Shown: positions 53,540-62,226 of the stretch, one piece after another | Layout: each line of letters begins with the position of its first letter | Numbering within the stretch: the first letter of the stretch is position 1 | NCBI GenBank assembly: GCA_028868545.1 | Contig: JAGWUF010000003.1 | Coordinates: 35,264-99,263 of the forward strand | DNA length: 64,000 nt | Reading direction: 5' to 3' | Source of the DNA: Lysobacteraceae bacterium | GTDB taxonomy: Bacteria > Pseudomonadota > Gammaproteobacteria > Xanthomonadales > Xanthomonadaceae | Made by a program: the position numbers and the translations under genes | The notes under the pieces: model-generated | Told to the model about the DNA's origin: nothing | Database searches by the model: none | The model's input: only the letters and a program-made list of their open reading frames with translations

Positions 53540-55144
53540 ATGCTGCCCGCCGCCGCCCCTGACCCGCATTCCCTGCAACAGGCGATTCGTCGCGAGCTGT
53601 ACTCCTTCACCCTGTATCGCCTGCTGGAAGCGGCCCTGCTGTGCCTGACCGTGTTCGCGCCGGTGGGGCTGATCTTCGGCGAACCGCTGCACCCGCATGT
53701 GGCGGCCATCGTGGCCGTGCTGTACCTGTTGGCCGCCGTCTCGCTGTTCGTCAGCGGTCGCCACGGCCGGATCAACACGCAAGTGCTGCTGGGCGTCGGC
53801 ATCGACATCGTGGCCAGCACCCTGGCCACGTACGCCTTGCCCGGGGTGGCCTCCGGCATCGCCATGATGCTGCTGTTCAACGTCGGCGCGGCCGCCTTGT
53901 TCCTGCCCCTGCGCAAGGGCCTGATGCTGGCCACCATCGCCAGTCTGGCGCTGGGCGTGCAACTGCTGTGGAGCTATTTCTCGAACGAAATCATCGACCG
54001 GCCGCTGATCGAAATCCCCATGTTCGCGCTCAGCTATCTGGCCATCGCCACCCTCACCAGCCTGCTGGGCCAGCAACTGCGTGCCACCGAAGCACTGGCC
54101 GAGCACCGCGGCAGCCAGGCTGCCAACCTGGCCGAAGTCAACGAGCTGATCATCCGCCGCATGCGCACCGGCGTGCTGCTGGTGGACGGGGACGGCGAAA
54201 TCCGGCTGGCCAACGAAGCCGCGCTGCTGCATCTGGGCGCCGCGGGCGAAGGCCGGCGCATGCTGGCCACGGCCGCCCCGGCCCTGTACACCCGCCTGCG
54301 GCTGTGGGAGCGCAGCGGCCAGCAGGACACCACGCCACTGGCGCTGGCGCAGGATCTGCCGGAAATCCTGCCGCGCTTCGCCCGCCTGCTGGCCGAAGGC
54401 GACCAGGTGCTGATTTTCCTGGACGATGCCGAGCTGGCGTCCCGCCGCGCCGAAAGCCTGACCCTGGCCACGCTGGGCCGGTTTTCGGCCAGCCTGGCGC
54501 ACGAAATCCGCAACCCGCTGGCGGCGATCAGCTACGCCACCCAGTTGCTGGAAGAATCGGCGGACATCACCGACTCCGACCGCCGCCTGCTGGAAATCAT
54601 CTACCAGCAGACCCGGCGCATGAACGGCATCGTGGAAAGCGTGCTGGGCCTGGCCCGCCGCGAACGTGCGCAGCACGAACACCTGGATCTGGCCGATTTC
54701 GCGCGCCAGTTCGTGGCCGATTACCTGCAGAGCCACCCGCTGGACAACGACACCCTGGGCATCAAGACACCCGCCGGGCCGGTGCCCTGCCTGGTCGATC
54801 GCCGCCAGCTGCAGCAGATCGTGACCGTGCTGGTGCACAACGCACTGGTGTACGGCCGCATGCCCGGCGAGGCCGCGCAGGTCAGCGTGCATGTCCATTG
54901 CGACGACAAGGGTGCCCCGCTGCTGGATGTGCAAGACCGCGGCCCCGGCATCCCCGATACCGTTGCCGCACAGATGTTCCGGCCCTTCTTCACCACCTCC
55001 AGCCACGGCACCGGGCTGGGGCTCTACCTGGCCCAGGAAATGTGCCAGGCCAACCAGGCGGAACTGGTGCACATCCCGTTGCCGGCCGGCGGCACCTGTT
55101 TCCGGATCCGGCTGGCCGGTGCCCGCACCATCGCCACAAGCTGA
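53540..55144 (+). CDS. pilS: type IV pilus sensor kinase PilS
   Basis: 534 aa. Six N-terminal membrane helices (YRLLEAALLCLTVFAPVG, HVAAIVAVLYLLAAVSLFV, ASTLATYALP, ...), PAS-like middle (RMRTGVLLVDGDGEIRLANEA), HisKA (FSASLAHEIRNPLAAISYATQL) and HATPase_c (VLVHNALVYGR, DRGPGIPD, GTGLGLYLAQEM). Phosphorylates PilR. Its identity rests on this architecture plus pilR immediately downstream. Confidence 0.93.
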   Translation: MLPAAAPDPHSLQQAIRRELYSFTLYRLLEAALLCLTVFAPVGLIFGEPLHPHVAAIVAVLYLLAAVSLFVSGRHGRINTQVLLGVGIDIVASTLATYALPGVASGIAMMLLFNVGAAALFLPLRKGLMLATIASLALGVQLLWSYFSNEIIDRPLIEIPMFALSYLAIATLTSLLGQQLRATEALAEHRGSQAANLAEVNELIIRRMRTGVLLVDGDGEIRLANEAALLHLGAAGEGRRMLATAAPALYTRLRLWERSGQQDTTPLALAQDLPEILPRFARLLAEGDQVLIFLDDAELASRRAESLTLATLGRFSASLAHEIRNPLAAISYATQLLEESADITDSDRRLLEIIYQQTRRMNGIVESVLGLARRERAQHEHLDLADFARQFVADYLQSHPLDNDTLGIKTPAGPVPCLVDRRQLQQIVTVLVHNALVYGRMPGEAAQVSVHVHCDDKGAPLLDVQDRGPGIPDTVAAQMFRPFFTTSSHGTGLGLYLAQEMCQANQAELVHIPLPAGGTCFRIRLAGARTIATS

Positions 55145-55218
55145 ACCCATGCCAAACCGAATCCTGCCGCAAAACGTCGCAGTTGGACGCAACGCGGCAA
55201 CCGGGTATCGTGGCGGGA

Positions 55219-56664
55219 ATGAATACTTTTGACCGCAGCTCGCCCAACAGCGTCCTGGTCGTCGACGACGAACGCGATATCCGTGAATTGCTGGTGCTGA
55301 CGCTGGGCCGGATGGGGCTGAAGTGCGATACCGCCTCCTCCCTGCAGGACGCCCGCGCTCTGCTGCAACGCAATCAATACGCCCTGTGCCTGACCGACAT
55401 GCGGCTGGCCGACGGCTCCGGGGTCGAGCTGGTGCAGGAAATCTCCCAGCTGTATGCGCACACCCCGGTGGCGATGATCACCGCCTTCGGCAACCAGGAA
55501 GCCGCGGTGGAGGCGCTCAAGGCCGGTGCCTTCGATTTCGTCAGCAAACCGGTGGATCTCAGCGTGCTGCGCGGCCTGGTGCAACACGCCCTGAAGCTCG
55601 GCACCCCGCCGCGCCCCGCCAGCGATGCCGGCAAACCCGCGCCCGCCACCGGCAGCATGCTTTCACGCCTGCTGGGCCAGTCCCCGGCGATGGCCGAGCT
55701 GCGCACCACCCTGGCCAAGGTCGCACGCAGCCAGGCGCCCGTGTACATCGCCGGCGAATCCGGCGTGGGCAAGGAACTGGTGGCCCGCACCATCCACGAC
55801 GAAGGCGCGCGCGCCGCCGGCCCGTTCGTGCCGGTGAACTGCGGCGCGATTCCGGCCGAACTGATGGAAAGCGAATTCTTCGGACACAAGAAAGGCAGCT
55901 TCACCGGGGCCCATGCCGACAAGACCGGCCTGTTCCAGGCGGCCGAAGGCGGCACCTTGTTCCTCGACGAGATCGCCGAACTGCCGATGGCCATGCAGGT
56001 CAAGCTGCTGCGCGCGATCCAGGAAAAATCGGTGCGCCCGGTCGGCGCCAATGCCGAAGTGGCGGTGGACGTGCGCATCCTGTCGGCCACCCACAAGAAC
56101 CTGGCCGCACTGGTGGACGAGGGCCGCTTCCGCCACGACCTGTACTACCGCATCAACGTGATCGAACTGCGCGTGCCGCCGCTGCGCGAACGCCGCCAGG
56201 ATCTGCCGCTGCTGGCCGATGCCATCCTGACCCGGCTGGCCGCGGCGCAAGGCCGCCCGCACCCCACCCTGCACAGCGACGCCATCGAGGCGCTGGCGCA
56301 CTACGGCTTCCCCGGCAACGTGCGCGAGCTGGAAAACATCCTGGAACGCGCCTTCGCGCTGGCCGACGACGACGGCATCCGCGCCGCCGACCTGCGCCTG
56401 CCGGAGCCCCAGCGCCCCGCCACACCCAGCCTGCTCCCCGGCCACGCCCCGCACGGCCACGTCGCGCACAGTCTGGATCCCAGCAAGATCGACCCGCGCG
56501 AATCCGCCACCAGCGCCCTACCCAGCTTCATCGAGGAAGTCGAACGCAAGACCATCGAACTGGCGCTGGCCGACAACCGCTTCAACAAGACCCGCACCGC
56601 CGCCCAGCTGGGCATCACCTTCCGGGCCCTGCGCTACAAGCTGAAGAAACTGGGGATTGATTGA
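55219..56664 (+). CDS. pilR: sigma-54-dependent response regulator PilR
   Basis: 481 aa NtrC-type activator of pilin transcription. Receiver with Asp60 (LCLTDMRLADGSG), AAA+ domain with Walker A GESGVGKE, sigma-54 loop GSFTGAH (usual variant of GAFTGA in PilR), Walker B GGTLFLDEIAELP, and Fis-type HTH at the end (FNKTRTAAQLGITFRALRYKL). Two sigma-54 promoters lie within 2.5 kb before pilin genes. Confidence 0.95.
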   Translation: MNTFDRSSPNSVLVVDDERDIRELLVLTLGRMGLKCDTASSLQDARALLQRNQYALCLTDMRLADGSGVELVQEISQLYAHTPVAMITAFGNQEAAVEALKAGAFDFVSKPVDLSVLRGLVQHALKLGTPPRPASDAGKPAPATGSMLSRLLGQSPAMAELRTTLAKVARSQAPVYIAGESGVGKELVARTIHDEGARAAGPFVPVNCGAIPAELMESEFFGHKKGSFTGAHADKTGLFQAAEGGTLFLDEIAELPMAMQVKLLRAIQEKSVRPVGANAEVAVDVRILSATHKNLAALVDEGRFRHDLYYRINVIELRVPPLRERRQDLPLLADAILTRLAAAQGRPHPTLHSDAIEALAHYGFPGNVRELENILERAFALADDDGIRAADLRLPEPQRPATPSLLPGHAPHGHVAHSLDPSKIDPRESATSALPSFIEEVERKTIELALADNRFNKTRTAAQLGITFRALRYKLKKLGID

Positions 56665-56907
56665 GGGCGGCGGCAGAAATGCGGGCTCTCGCTCCGCATG
56701 ATTGACTTCAACGTCAGTGCTCGCACCATGCATACGCAATATCCCACCCTTGCTGGCCATGGCGAACCAGACGCATCCTGCGGCCTGACCCAAGGATCGG
56801 AGTCCAGATCCACATCAACCCAATCCCACTTGGCAATCCTGCCAACGCGCCTATCCGGAAACGGGGCCAGCACGCTGACAGGCACCTCAATCCATCTCTG
56901 TAATCCC
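56665..56907. other. gene-free spacer after pilR
   Basis: No supported gene. An open minus-strand frame reads in part like coding sequence (LQRWIEVPVSVLAPFPDRR and WVDVDLDSDPWVRPQDASG) but has no start or recognisable family and could be a gene remnant. The expected pilB is absent from this position. Composition drops slightly in GC compared with pilR. Confidence 0.4.
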
Positions 56908-56995
56908 AGATTGGACGCTCCGAAATTCCGGATTGGACGAACCAAGAATCCACATTGGACGAGGCTATAATCCGGATTGGCCGCTGCCGGAATGC
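56908..56995 (+). repeat. four 22-bp direct repeats at the DUF4143 promoter
   Basis: Units start at 56908, 56930, 56952 and 56974, each exactly 22 bp: CAGATTGGACG, CGGATTGGACG, CACATTGGACG, CGGATTGGCCG, followed by variable DNA ending in AAT or ATTC. TTGG falls at 56911, 56933, 56955 and 56977. Period of about two helical turns puts all copies on one face of the DNA, as in operators or iterons. The -10 element lies in unit 3. Confidence 0.85.
56966..56971 (+). promoter_or_regulatory. -10 element within the repeats
   Basis: Perfect TATAAT, 38 bp before the ATPase gene; transcription would start near 56978, in the fourth repeat. No -35 at the right spacing, so the promoter may need an activator or be blocked by whatever binds the repeats. 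Confidence 0.55.
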
Positions 56996-57008
56996 CATTC
57001 CCCGAACG

Positions 57009-58253
57009 ATGAACACCCCTCCCGCGAAACCACGCCCAAGGTTCATGGCGGGCACGATCGAACAGGCGCTGGCCGACACGCCCGTGGTTCTGATCAATGG
57101 CCCCCGACAATGCGGCAAGACCACGCTGGCACGTCGATTCGCCACGGCAGGACGGGCATGGCTGACGCTGGATGATGAAACCCTGCTGGCCGCCGCCACA
57201 GCCGACCCCGTGGGCTTCATCAGCGGGCATGAACGCCTGATCATCGACGAAGTGCAGCGGGTACCGGCCTTGCTGCGCGCCATCAAACATTCGGTCGATG
57301 AGAACCGCAAACCCGGCCGCTTCCTGCTGACCGGCTCGACCGACATCCTGTCACTGCCCGGCATTTCCGACAGCCTGGCGGGACGCATGGAAATCGCAGA
57401 GCTGCTGCCGTTTTCCCAAGCCGAACTGCACGGCCAGCCTTCCGGCTTGCTGCCACGACTGTTCGCAGGCGAGACGCCGCAGGCCGCGGATCACACAAGC
57501 AACCCCTCCCTTGAACAGCGCGTTCTGCTGGGCGGATACCCGGAAATGCTCGCTCGCGCCCTGCCTGCCCGCCGCCAGGCATGGGCACGCGATTACGTGC
57601 GCGCCATCGTGCAGCGCGACGTGCGCGACATTGCGCAGCTCGACAAGCTGGAGCAGCTCCCGCTGCTGCTTCGCGCCATTGCGCAACAAAGCGCGCAATT
57701 GACCAATTTCAACCAACTGGCCGGGCAACTGGGCATGGATGCCAAGACCGCGCGCAAATACGTGGGCATCCTCGAACAGGTCTTTCTGGTAAAGCGCCTT
57801 GAGCCTTGGTTCCGCAACCACCTGTCACGCCTGATCAAGACCCCGAAGCTGCACCTGCTGGACACCGGCCTGCTGGCCACCCTGCGCGGCCTGACGCCCG
57901 AACGCCTCGCCCGCGACCGCAACGCCTGGGGCACGCTGCTGGAAACCTTCACCCATGCCGAACTGCTGAAGATGCTGCCGCTGCAGGATCACGCCTGCCG
58001 CCTGCTGCATTACCGCGACAAGGATCAGGTGGAGGTGGACATCGTGCTGGAAACCGACAGCGGACAGGTGGCAGGCTTCGAAGTGAAAGCCGCCGCCTCG
58101 GTCAATGCCGCCGATTTCGCCGGCCTGCGCAAGCTGGCCCAAGCCGCCGCCGACGACTTCATCGGCGGCATGGTGCTGTATGACGGCGCGCATGTTGCCA
58201 GTTTTGGCGGAAACCTCCATGCCGTGCCCTTCTCCGCCCTGTGGACGCCATGA
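57009..58253 (+). CDS. AAA ATPase with DUF4143 domain
   Basis: 414 aa. Walker A GPRQCGKT at 31-38, Walker B LIIDEVQRVP, sensor LTGSTDILSL, a linker helix DYVRAIVQRDVRDIAQLDKLEQLPLLLR, then the DUF4143 domain with TARKYVGILEQVFLVKRLEPWF, PKLHLLDTGLLATLRG and the nuclease-like VEVDIVLETDSGQVAGFEVKA. A widespread family of unknown role, sometimes paired with toxin-like genes. It stands alone between pilR and the pilins. Confidence 0.92.
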   Translation: MNTPPAKPRPRFMAGTIEQALADTPVVLINGPRQCGKTTLARRFATAGRAWLTLDDETLLAAATADPVGFISGHERLIIDEVQRVPALLRAIKHSVDENRKPGRFLLTGSTDILSLPGISDSLAGRMEIAELLPFSQAELHGQPSGLLPRLFAGETPQAADHTSNPSLEQRVLLGGYPEMLARALPARRQAWARDYVRAIVQRDVRDIAQLDKLEQLPLLLRAIAQQSAQLTNFNQLAGQLGMDAKTARKYVGILEQVFLVKRLEPWFRNHLSRLIKTPKLHLLDTGLLATLRGLTPERLARDRNAWGTLLETFTHAELLKMLPLQDHACRLLHYRDKDQVEVDIVLETDSGQVAGFEVKAAASVNAADFAGLRKLAQAAADDFIGGMVLYDGAHVASFGGNLHAVPFSALWTP

Positions 58254-58480
58254 CCGCTTACGTCACAGCCCGCTGCGGCTGTCGCGCTTCCTGCCATTGC
58301 TGGCCATGCCCACCACCGCCATCCCCAACCTGCAACCCCAGCTGCCGCTGAATCATCGCTCAATATATGCCGCGCAACGTCACATTTCGACGCAAAACGA
58401 CACCGCCACGTTTCATCATTCCCACCCAAGCTGTACCAAGAATGGAATGGAATGCACAGAAAACCACCCGGATGGCCGTG
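58254..58480. other. gene-free spacer before the pilin promoter
   Basis: No gene recognised. The DNA is AT-richer than the surroundings and contains TTTCATCATTCCC and GAATGGAATGG runs. As it lies directly upstream of a sigma-54 promoter, it is where PilR enhancer sites would be expected; none can be named by eye. Confidence 0.4.
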
Positions 58481-58496
58481 TTGGCACGCAACCTGC
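58481..58496 (+). promoter_or_regulatory. sigma-54 promoter of first pilin gene
   Basis: TTGGCACG, four bases, CTGC: GG at -24 and GC at -12 match the YTGGCACGN4TTGC consensus at nearly all positions. Leader of about 90 nt to the pilin ATG. PilR is the likely activator. Confidence 0.8.
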
Positions 58497-58594
58497 GTGT
58501 TACTTTCCGCACGTGCCAATTGTTCGGCTGCCGAAGGACTGGACCAGCGGGCACCGCGGCACGTGACAACCCACCAACCCTAGGGGATCTACCC

Positions 58595-58948
58595 ATGAAC
58601 AAGCAGCAAGGCTTCACCCTGATCGAACTGATGATCGTGGTCGCGATCATCGCCATCCTGGCCGCCATCGCGCTGCCGGCGTACAACAACTACCGCATCA
58701 AGTCCTCCGAAGGTGCCTGCCAGGCGGAAGCCAAGGCCTACATGAACTCCGCCGTGGCTGCCGTCATGTCAAGCATGGCTTCGATTCCGGCCATGCCTGG
58801 CAAGGCCTGCAAGGAAACCGCCACGCTGACGAACGCCCAAGTTACCGGTAACACAACGATAACGTTCACCCCGAACGGCGTTGGCGTTCTGACCACCAAG
58901 TGCCTGGCGGGTTCGGCCACCTGCGCAAAGCCGGGTGCGACCCCGTAA
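58595..58948 (+). CDS. pilA: type IV pilin, major candidate
   Basis: 117-aa type IVa prepilin. Short leader NKQQG with cleavage before [27 protein letters not shown] (Glu5 present). C-terminal Cys pair KACKET...[14 protein letters not shown] forms a D-loop. Short for a major pilin (usual 140-150 aa). Second, closely similar N-terminus downstream. Followed by a strong terminator. Confidence 0.92.
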   Translation: MNKQQGFTLIELMIVVAIIAILAAIALPAYNNYRIKSSEGACQAEAKAYMNSAVAAVMSSMASIPAMPGKACKETATLTNAQVTGNTTITFTPNGVGVLTTKCLAGSATCAKPGATP

Positions 58949-58981
58949 TTTGCGGTTCACGGTACTTTGTTGCAAGCAAAG

Positions 58982-59005
58982 AGCCCCTCGCAAGAGGGGC
59001 TTTTT
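58982..59005 (+). terminator. rho-independent terminator after first pilin
   Basis: AGCCCCTC, GCAA, GAGGGGCT then TTTTGTT: a textbook intrinsic terminator, 34 bp after the pilin stop. The second pilin therefore needs its own promoter. Confidence 0.95.
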
Positions 59006-59053
59006 GTTAACTCGACGCGTGCGATCAACGCCTTATTGGCGCACTGTCGAAAG

Positions 59054-59070
59054 TTGGCCCGAAATTTGCT
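59054..59070 (+). promoter_or_regulatory. sigma-54 promoter of second pilin gene
   Basis: TTGGCCCG, AAAT, TTGCT: GG/GC spacing correct and TTGC exact. Ends 42 bp before the second pilin ATG. Together with the first site, supports PilR control of both pilins. Confidence 0.82.
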
Positions 59071-59112
59071 TCAGCCGTTGTAACTAGGCCAGCCGTTCGC
59101 AAGGGATCCGTC

Positions 59113-59442
59113 ATGTCCCGCACCTCCGTACAAGGCTTCACACTGATCGAGCTGATGATCGTCGTTGCGATCATCGCCATCTTGGCAGCAATTGCCCTGC
59201 CAGCCTATAACAACTATAGGATCAGATCGGCAGATGGCGCCTGCCAGATGGAGATGAAAAATTACGCCAGCTTCGCGCTGGCGGCGATCTACAACAGCTC
59301 ATCCATCCCGCCCCCCCCGCAGAAGGCCTGCAAGACTGCTACGACGGCGACCAACATGACCACGCCGATTACCGGCAGCCCTCAGGCACCCGGCACGAAA
59401 ACTACGACTTGCGATATGAAGACCGCCAACTGCACGCTGTAG
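59113..59442 (+). CDS. type IV pilin, second copy
   Basis: 109-aa prepilin: SRTSVQG leader, then [29 protein letters not shown], identical to the first pilin through the helix. The globular part diverges and is very small, Thr/Pro rich ([28 protein letters not shown]) and ends in TANCTL, so it may be glycosylated. Minor pilin or a second major subunit. Confidence 0.9.
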   Translation: MSRTSVQGFTLIELMIVVAIIAILAAIALPAYNNYRIRSADGACQMEMKNYASFALAAIYNSSSIPPPPQKACKTATTATNMTTPITGSPQAPGTKTTTCDMKTANCTL

Positions 59443-59506
59443 TTGCACACGCATACTGCATTTCCCGGATACTCGCAGACATCGGCATGCGATTTTCCGG
59501 AGCCAC

Positions 59507-61372
59507 ATGACACATCCCCAGCGTTGGTTTTTTCTGCTTGCGTTGACCTGCTCGGCACTGTCGTGCCTCTTGTTCCTTGCGGGCCTACCGGGCGACTTTC
59601 TGTTCGATGACTATGCCAACATTGTGCAGAACAACGCTTTGCATTTGCAGACGTTGAGTCTCAGCACGTTGTTGGATGCGGTTTTTGACGGCCAGCTCAG
59701 CGGGATTACACGCGCAATTCCAACGTTGAGTTTCGCGCTGGACTACTGGCGCAACGGGCTTGACCCCGCAGCCTTCAAGACCACCAACATCATCATCCAC
59801 GCGCTGACCACCTTCACGCTGGCCTGGTTTTTTCGCGCGCTGCTGCAAGCTGCGGGTATTGCCGATAAACGCGCAGGCCTTGCTTCTGCTGCGCTAGCTC
59901 TGGCTTGGGCTCTACACCCGCTGCAGGTGTCATCCGTTCTGTACGTGGTGCAGCGAATCCAGACCCTAAGCACCCTGTTCGTTGTGCTCGCCTTGCTTGC
60001 CTACCTGCATGCCCGCCGAGCTCAGATGGAAGGCAAGCCATCGCGCAGGGCCTGGCTGCTGGTTGCACTGACATCGCTCGCCGCCCTGGCCAGCAAGGAG
60101 GATGCCGTCCTCCTGCCTGCCTACGCCTTGGCGATGGAGTTGACTGTCTTGCGCTTTGCAGCGGCAGACACCCAGCTTGCAGCCCGCCTCCGAAAAGGCT
60201 ACCTGGCTGCAACTCTGGCCGGCACGGCGCTCTATTTGCTGGTGGTCGTTCCGCATTACTGGTCATGGGCTGCCTACGGCGGGCGCGATTTCTCTACCCC
60301 AGAACGCTTGCTGACTCAGGCCCGCGTGCTGGCCATGTATCTGTGGCAGATCGTGGTGCCGCTGCCCTCGCACATGCCGTTCTACTACGATTGGCTGCAA
60401 CCCTCGCGCGGGCTGTTGCACCCCTGGACAACGCTGCCAGCGCTCCTGCTGATTGCCTGCCTGTTGGGTGCGGCCTGGAAGCTGCGCATTCGTCGCCCTA
60501 TCTTCTCGCTGGGTGTCCTGCTTTTCTTCACCGGGCACTTTGTCACCAGCAATGTCATCGGCCTGGAGCTGGCGTACGAACATCGCAACAGCTTTCCTTT
60601 GATCGGCGCAGTCCTTGCCATCGGCGATTTGCTGGCCTTCTTTGCAAAACACCTGAATCTTCGCCCAGTTCTGACCACCTGCGCCGGGCTGATGTTACTT
60701 GCGATGCTGGCCAGCGCCGCTGTCGTTCGTGCGCAAACATGGAGTGATCGAATGACGCTTGCTCAAGCAAGCGTACAACTTGCCACAAAGTCCCTGCGCG
60801 CGTGGAATGAGCTCTGCGTTGCTCATTTCCATCGTGGCGGTGGCTTCAGATCAGACAATCCCTACCTAGGCAGCGCCATCGCTGCATGCAACAAAGCAAC
60901 AACCATTGCGCCCGACCAACTTCCAAGCCTATCCAATGTCATTGTCTTCAAGGCAGTACAAGGCACATTGACACCAGCAGACTGGAGCAGGTACTTGGAA
61001 CGCATACAGCACATTCCGATGACATCGGACAATAGAGCCGCGATCTGGCCTGTCCTTAACGCATTTCGAAACGGGGCAAAAATCGAAGAAAACCGTATCT
61101 TCGAGATTCTGGAGGCAATCAACATGCGTGCAGCATTGACACCCATCGAGTCCGCCGCAATTGGCTACTTCATCCTTAGTCACACCCACCGTCCCGACAG
61201 GGCCTACCCCTTCTTTGCCCGCGCCGTGCAAAACGCCAAAGATCCTTCATTCCCGGCAGGCATCATCGAAGAGCTGCGCAAAGACGGGCACGGTGGCATG
61301 GCTGAGGAATTGCAAGCCCTAATTCCGCATCCGGACAAGCACCCTTCGAACCTGTCTCCAGAAACCCGCTGA
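59507..61372 (+). CDS. membrane glycosyltransferase-like protein, candidate pilin glycosyltransferase
   Basis: 621 aa with ten or more membrane helices. FLFDDYANIVQNNALH after the first helix and YWRNGLDPAAFKTTNIIIHALT are typical of polytopic C-type glycosyltransferases (PMT/DUF1736-like), where the acidic DD of the first loop is catalytic. The last 220 residues are soluble and helical, TPR-like. Adjacent to two pilins with Thr-rich tails, as in TfpW/TfpO-type systems. Codon use is AT-richer than neighbours, notably after 60.7 kb, suggesting transfer. Role inferred. Confidence 0.75.
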   Translation: MTHPQRWFFLLALTCSALSCLLFLAGLPGDFLFDDYANIVQNNALHLQTLSLSTLLDAVFDGQLSGITRAIPTLSFALDYWRNGLDPAAFKTTNIIIHALTTFTLAWFFRALLQAAGIADKRAGLASAALALAWALHPLQVSSVLYVVQRIQTLSTLFVVLALLAYLHARRAQMEGKPSRRAWLLVALTSLAALASKEDAVLLPAYALAMELTVLRFAAADTQLAARLRKGYLAATLAGTALYLLVVVPHYWSWAAYGGRDFSTPERLLTQARVLAMYLWQIVVPLPSHMPFYYDWLQPSRGLLHPWTTLPALLLIACLLGAAWKLRIRRPIFSLGVLLFFTGHFVTSNVIGLELAYEHRNSFPLIGAVLAIGDLLAFFAKHLNLRPVLTTCAGLMLLAMLASAAVVRAQTWSDRMTLAQASVQLATKSLRAWNELCVAHFHRGGGFRSDNPYLGSAIAACNKATTIAPDQLPSLSNVIVFKAVQGTLTPADWSRYLERIQHIPMTSDNRAAIWPVLNAFRNGAKIEENRIFEILEAINMRAALTPIESAAIGYFILSHTHRPDRAYPFFARAVQNAKDPSFPAGIIEELRKDGHGGMAEELQALIPHPDKHPSNLSPETR

Positions 61373-61375
61373 AAA

Positions 61376-61403
61376 CATCATGATGCGAATATGATGATAT
61401 GAT
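61376..61403 (+). promoter_or_regulatory. predicted vapBC promoter with operator-like repeats
   Basis: CATCATGATG (perfect 10-bp palindrome, 61376-61385) followed by two TATGAT boxes at 61390-61395 and 61398-61403. ATGAT occurs four times. A VapB ribbon-helix-helix dimer site over a promoter is expected here. Confidence 0.55.
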
Positions 61404-61432
61404 GCTGACACCGTGAGCAATCGGAGATCCTC

Positions 61433-61669
61433 ATGCGCACCACCCTGAACCTCGAAGAAGACGCCTTGCTCGCAGCGCAGGCCCTGGCGCGTCGCCAACG
61501 GGTTTCGCTGGGGGAAGCGGTGTCCCGATTGATCCGCGCTGCAACCCAGACTGCACCGCAGCCGATGCCTTCCGCACCGTTGCGTGGACGGTATGCGCTG
61601 GCACCCGTTCGCGATGAAATCGTCACGGTGGAGCATGTCCGTGAGCTGATGGAGCGGGAGGGCATTTGA
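61433..61669 (+). CDS. VapB-family antitoxin
   Basis: 78 aa. Ribbon-helix-helix start RTTLNLEEDALLAAQALARRQRVSLGEAVSRLI, then a flexible acidic C-terminus (VRDEIVTVEHVRELMEREGI) that would bind the toxin. CGGAGATCC before the ATG. The stop overlaps the vapC start as TGATG. Confidence 0.92.
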   Translation: MRTTLNLEEDALLAAQALARRQRVSLGEAVSRLIRAATQTAPQPMPSAPLRGRYALAPVRDEIVTVEHVRELMEREGI

Positions 61670-62100
61670 TGCGCCTGTTGCTGGACGCCAATGTCTGGAT
61701 CGCCCTGCTGGATGATGCGCATGTACATTCGGCGGCGGCCAATGCGCTGCTCGATCAGCCCAAGCTTCGCATCGCCACCTGCCCGCTGGTGGAAAATGCG
61801 GTGATCCGCATCCTCAACCTGCCTGCCTATGGGCGCATCGGACCGTTCGGCTTGGCGCGCGTGCGCGACCAGATGGCGCGCGTCTGCAACGATCTCGACC
61901 ATGCGTTCTGGGCCGATGACATCAGCCTGAGGGATGCGGCACGGGTCAACTTCGATCGCGTGCGCGGCCACAACCAGATCACCGATCTGTACCTGCTGGC
62001 CTTGACCGTCAAGCATGGCGGCAGCCTGGCCACGTTCGACCAGGGCATTGCCTTGACGGCCGTTGCCGATGCGCAGCCGCGGCATTTGACTTTGCTGTGA
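61669..62100 (+). CDS. VapC-family PIN-domain toxin
   Basis: 143-aa PIN ribonuclease: LLLDANVWIALLDD (Asp6), CPLVENAVIRIL (Glu), QITDLYLLALTVKHGGSLATFDQ (Asp residues near the end). All acidic residues of the active site present, so probably a functional toxin. ATG 61669 preferred to TTG 61666. Confidence 0.92.
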   Translation: MRLLLDANVWIALLDDAHVHSAAANALLDQPKLRIATCPLVENAVIRILNLPAYGRIGPFGLARVRDQMARVCNDLDHAFWADDISLRDAARVNFDRVRGHNQITDLYLLALTVKHGGSLATFDQGIALTAVADAQPRHLTLL

Positions 62101-62226
62101 GGCGGAGGTGGCAGTGGCATCAGGACACCACAGTCGCGACAACCCGCCGACTGGATCTGTACCCTAAATCCGTAAGGTGGGGTCAAAGTCACTCATGATG
62201 GTGCATGTCCTCGGCAACACTCACTT

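Noticed and set aside
53641..55218. Frame upstream of pilR open over the whole pilS gene
   Set aside because: It is a shifted reading of pilS; PilR begins at MNTFDRSS with a normal receiver domain.
56634..57290. Minus-strand frame over the pilR-DUF4143 spacer that looks partly protein-like
   Set aside because: No start, no family, and it overlaps the 22-bp repeats and the ATPase start; kept only as a possible remnant in the spacer note.
62101..62226. GGTGGGGTCAAAGTCACTC before the flippase as an insertion sequence end
   Set aside because: No matching inverted copy or target duplication was found nearby.
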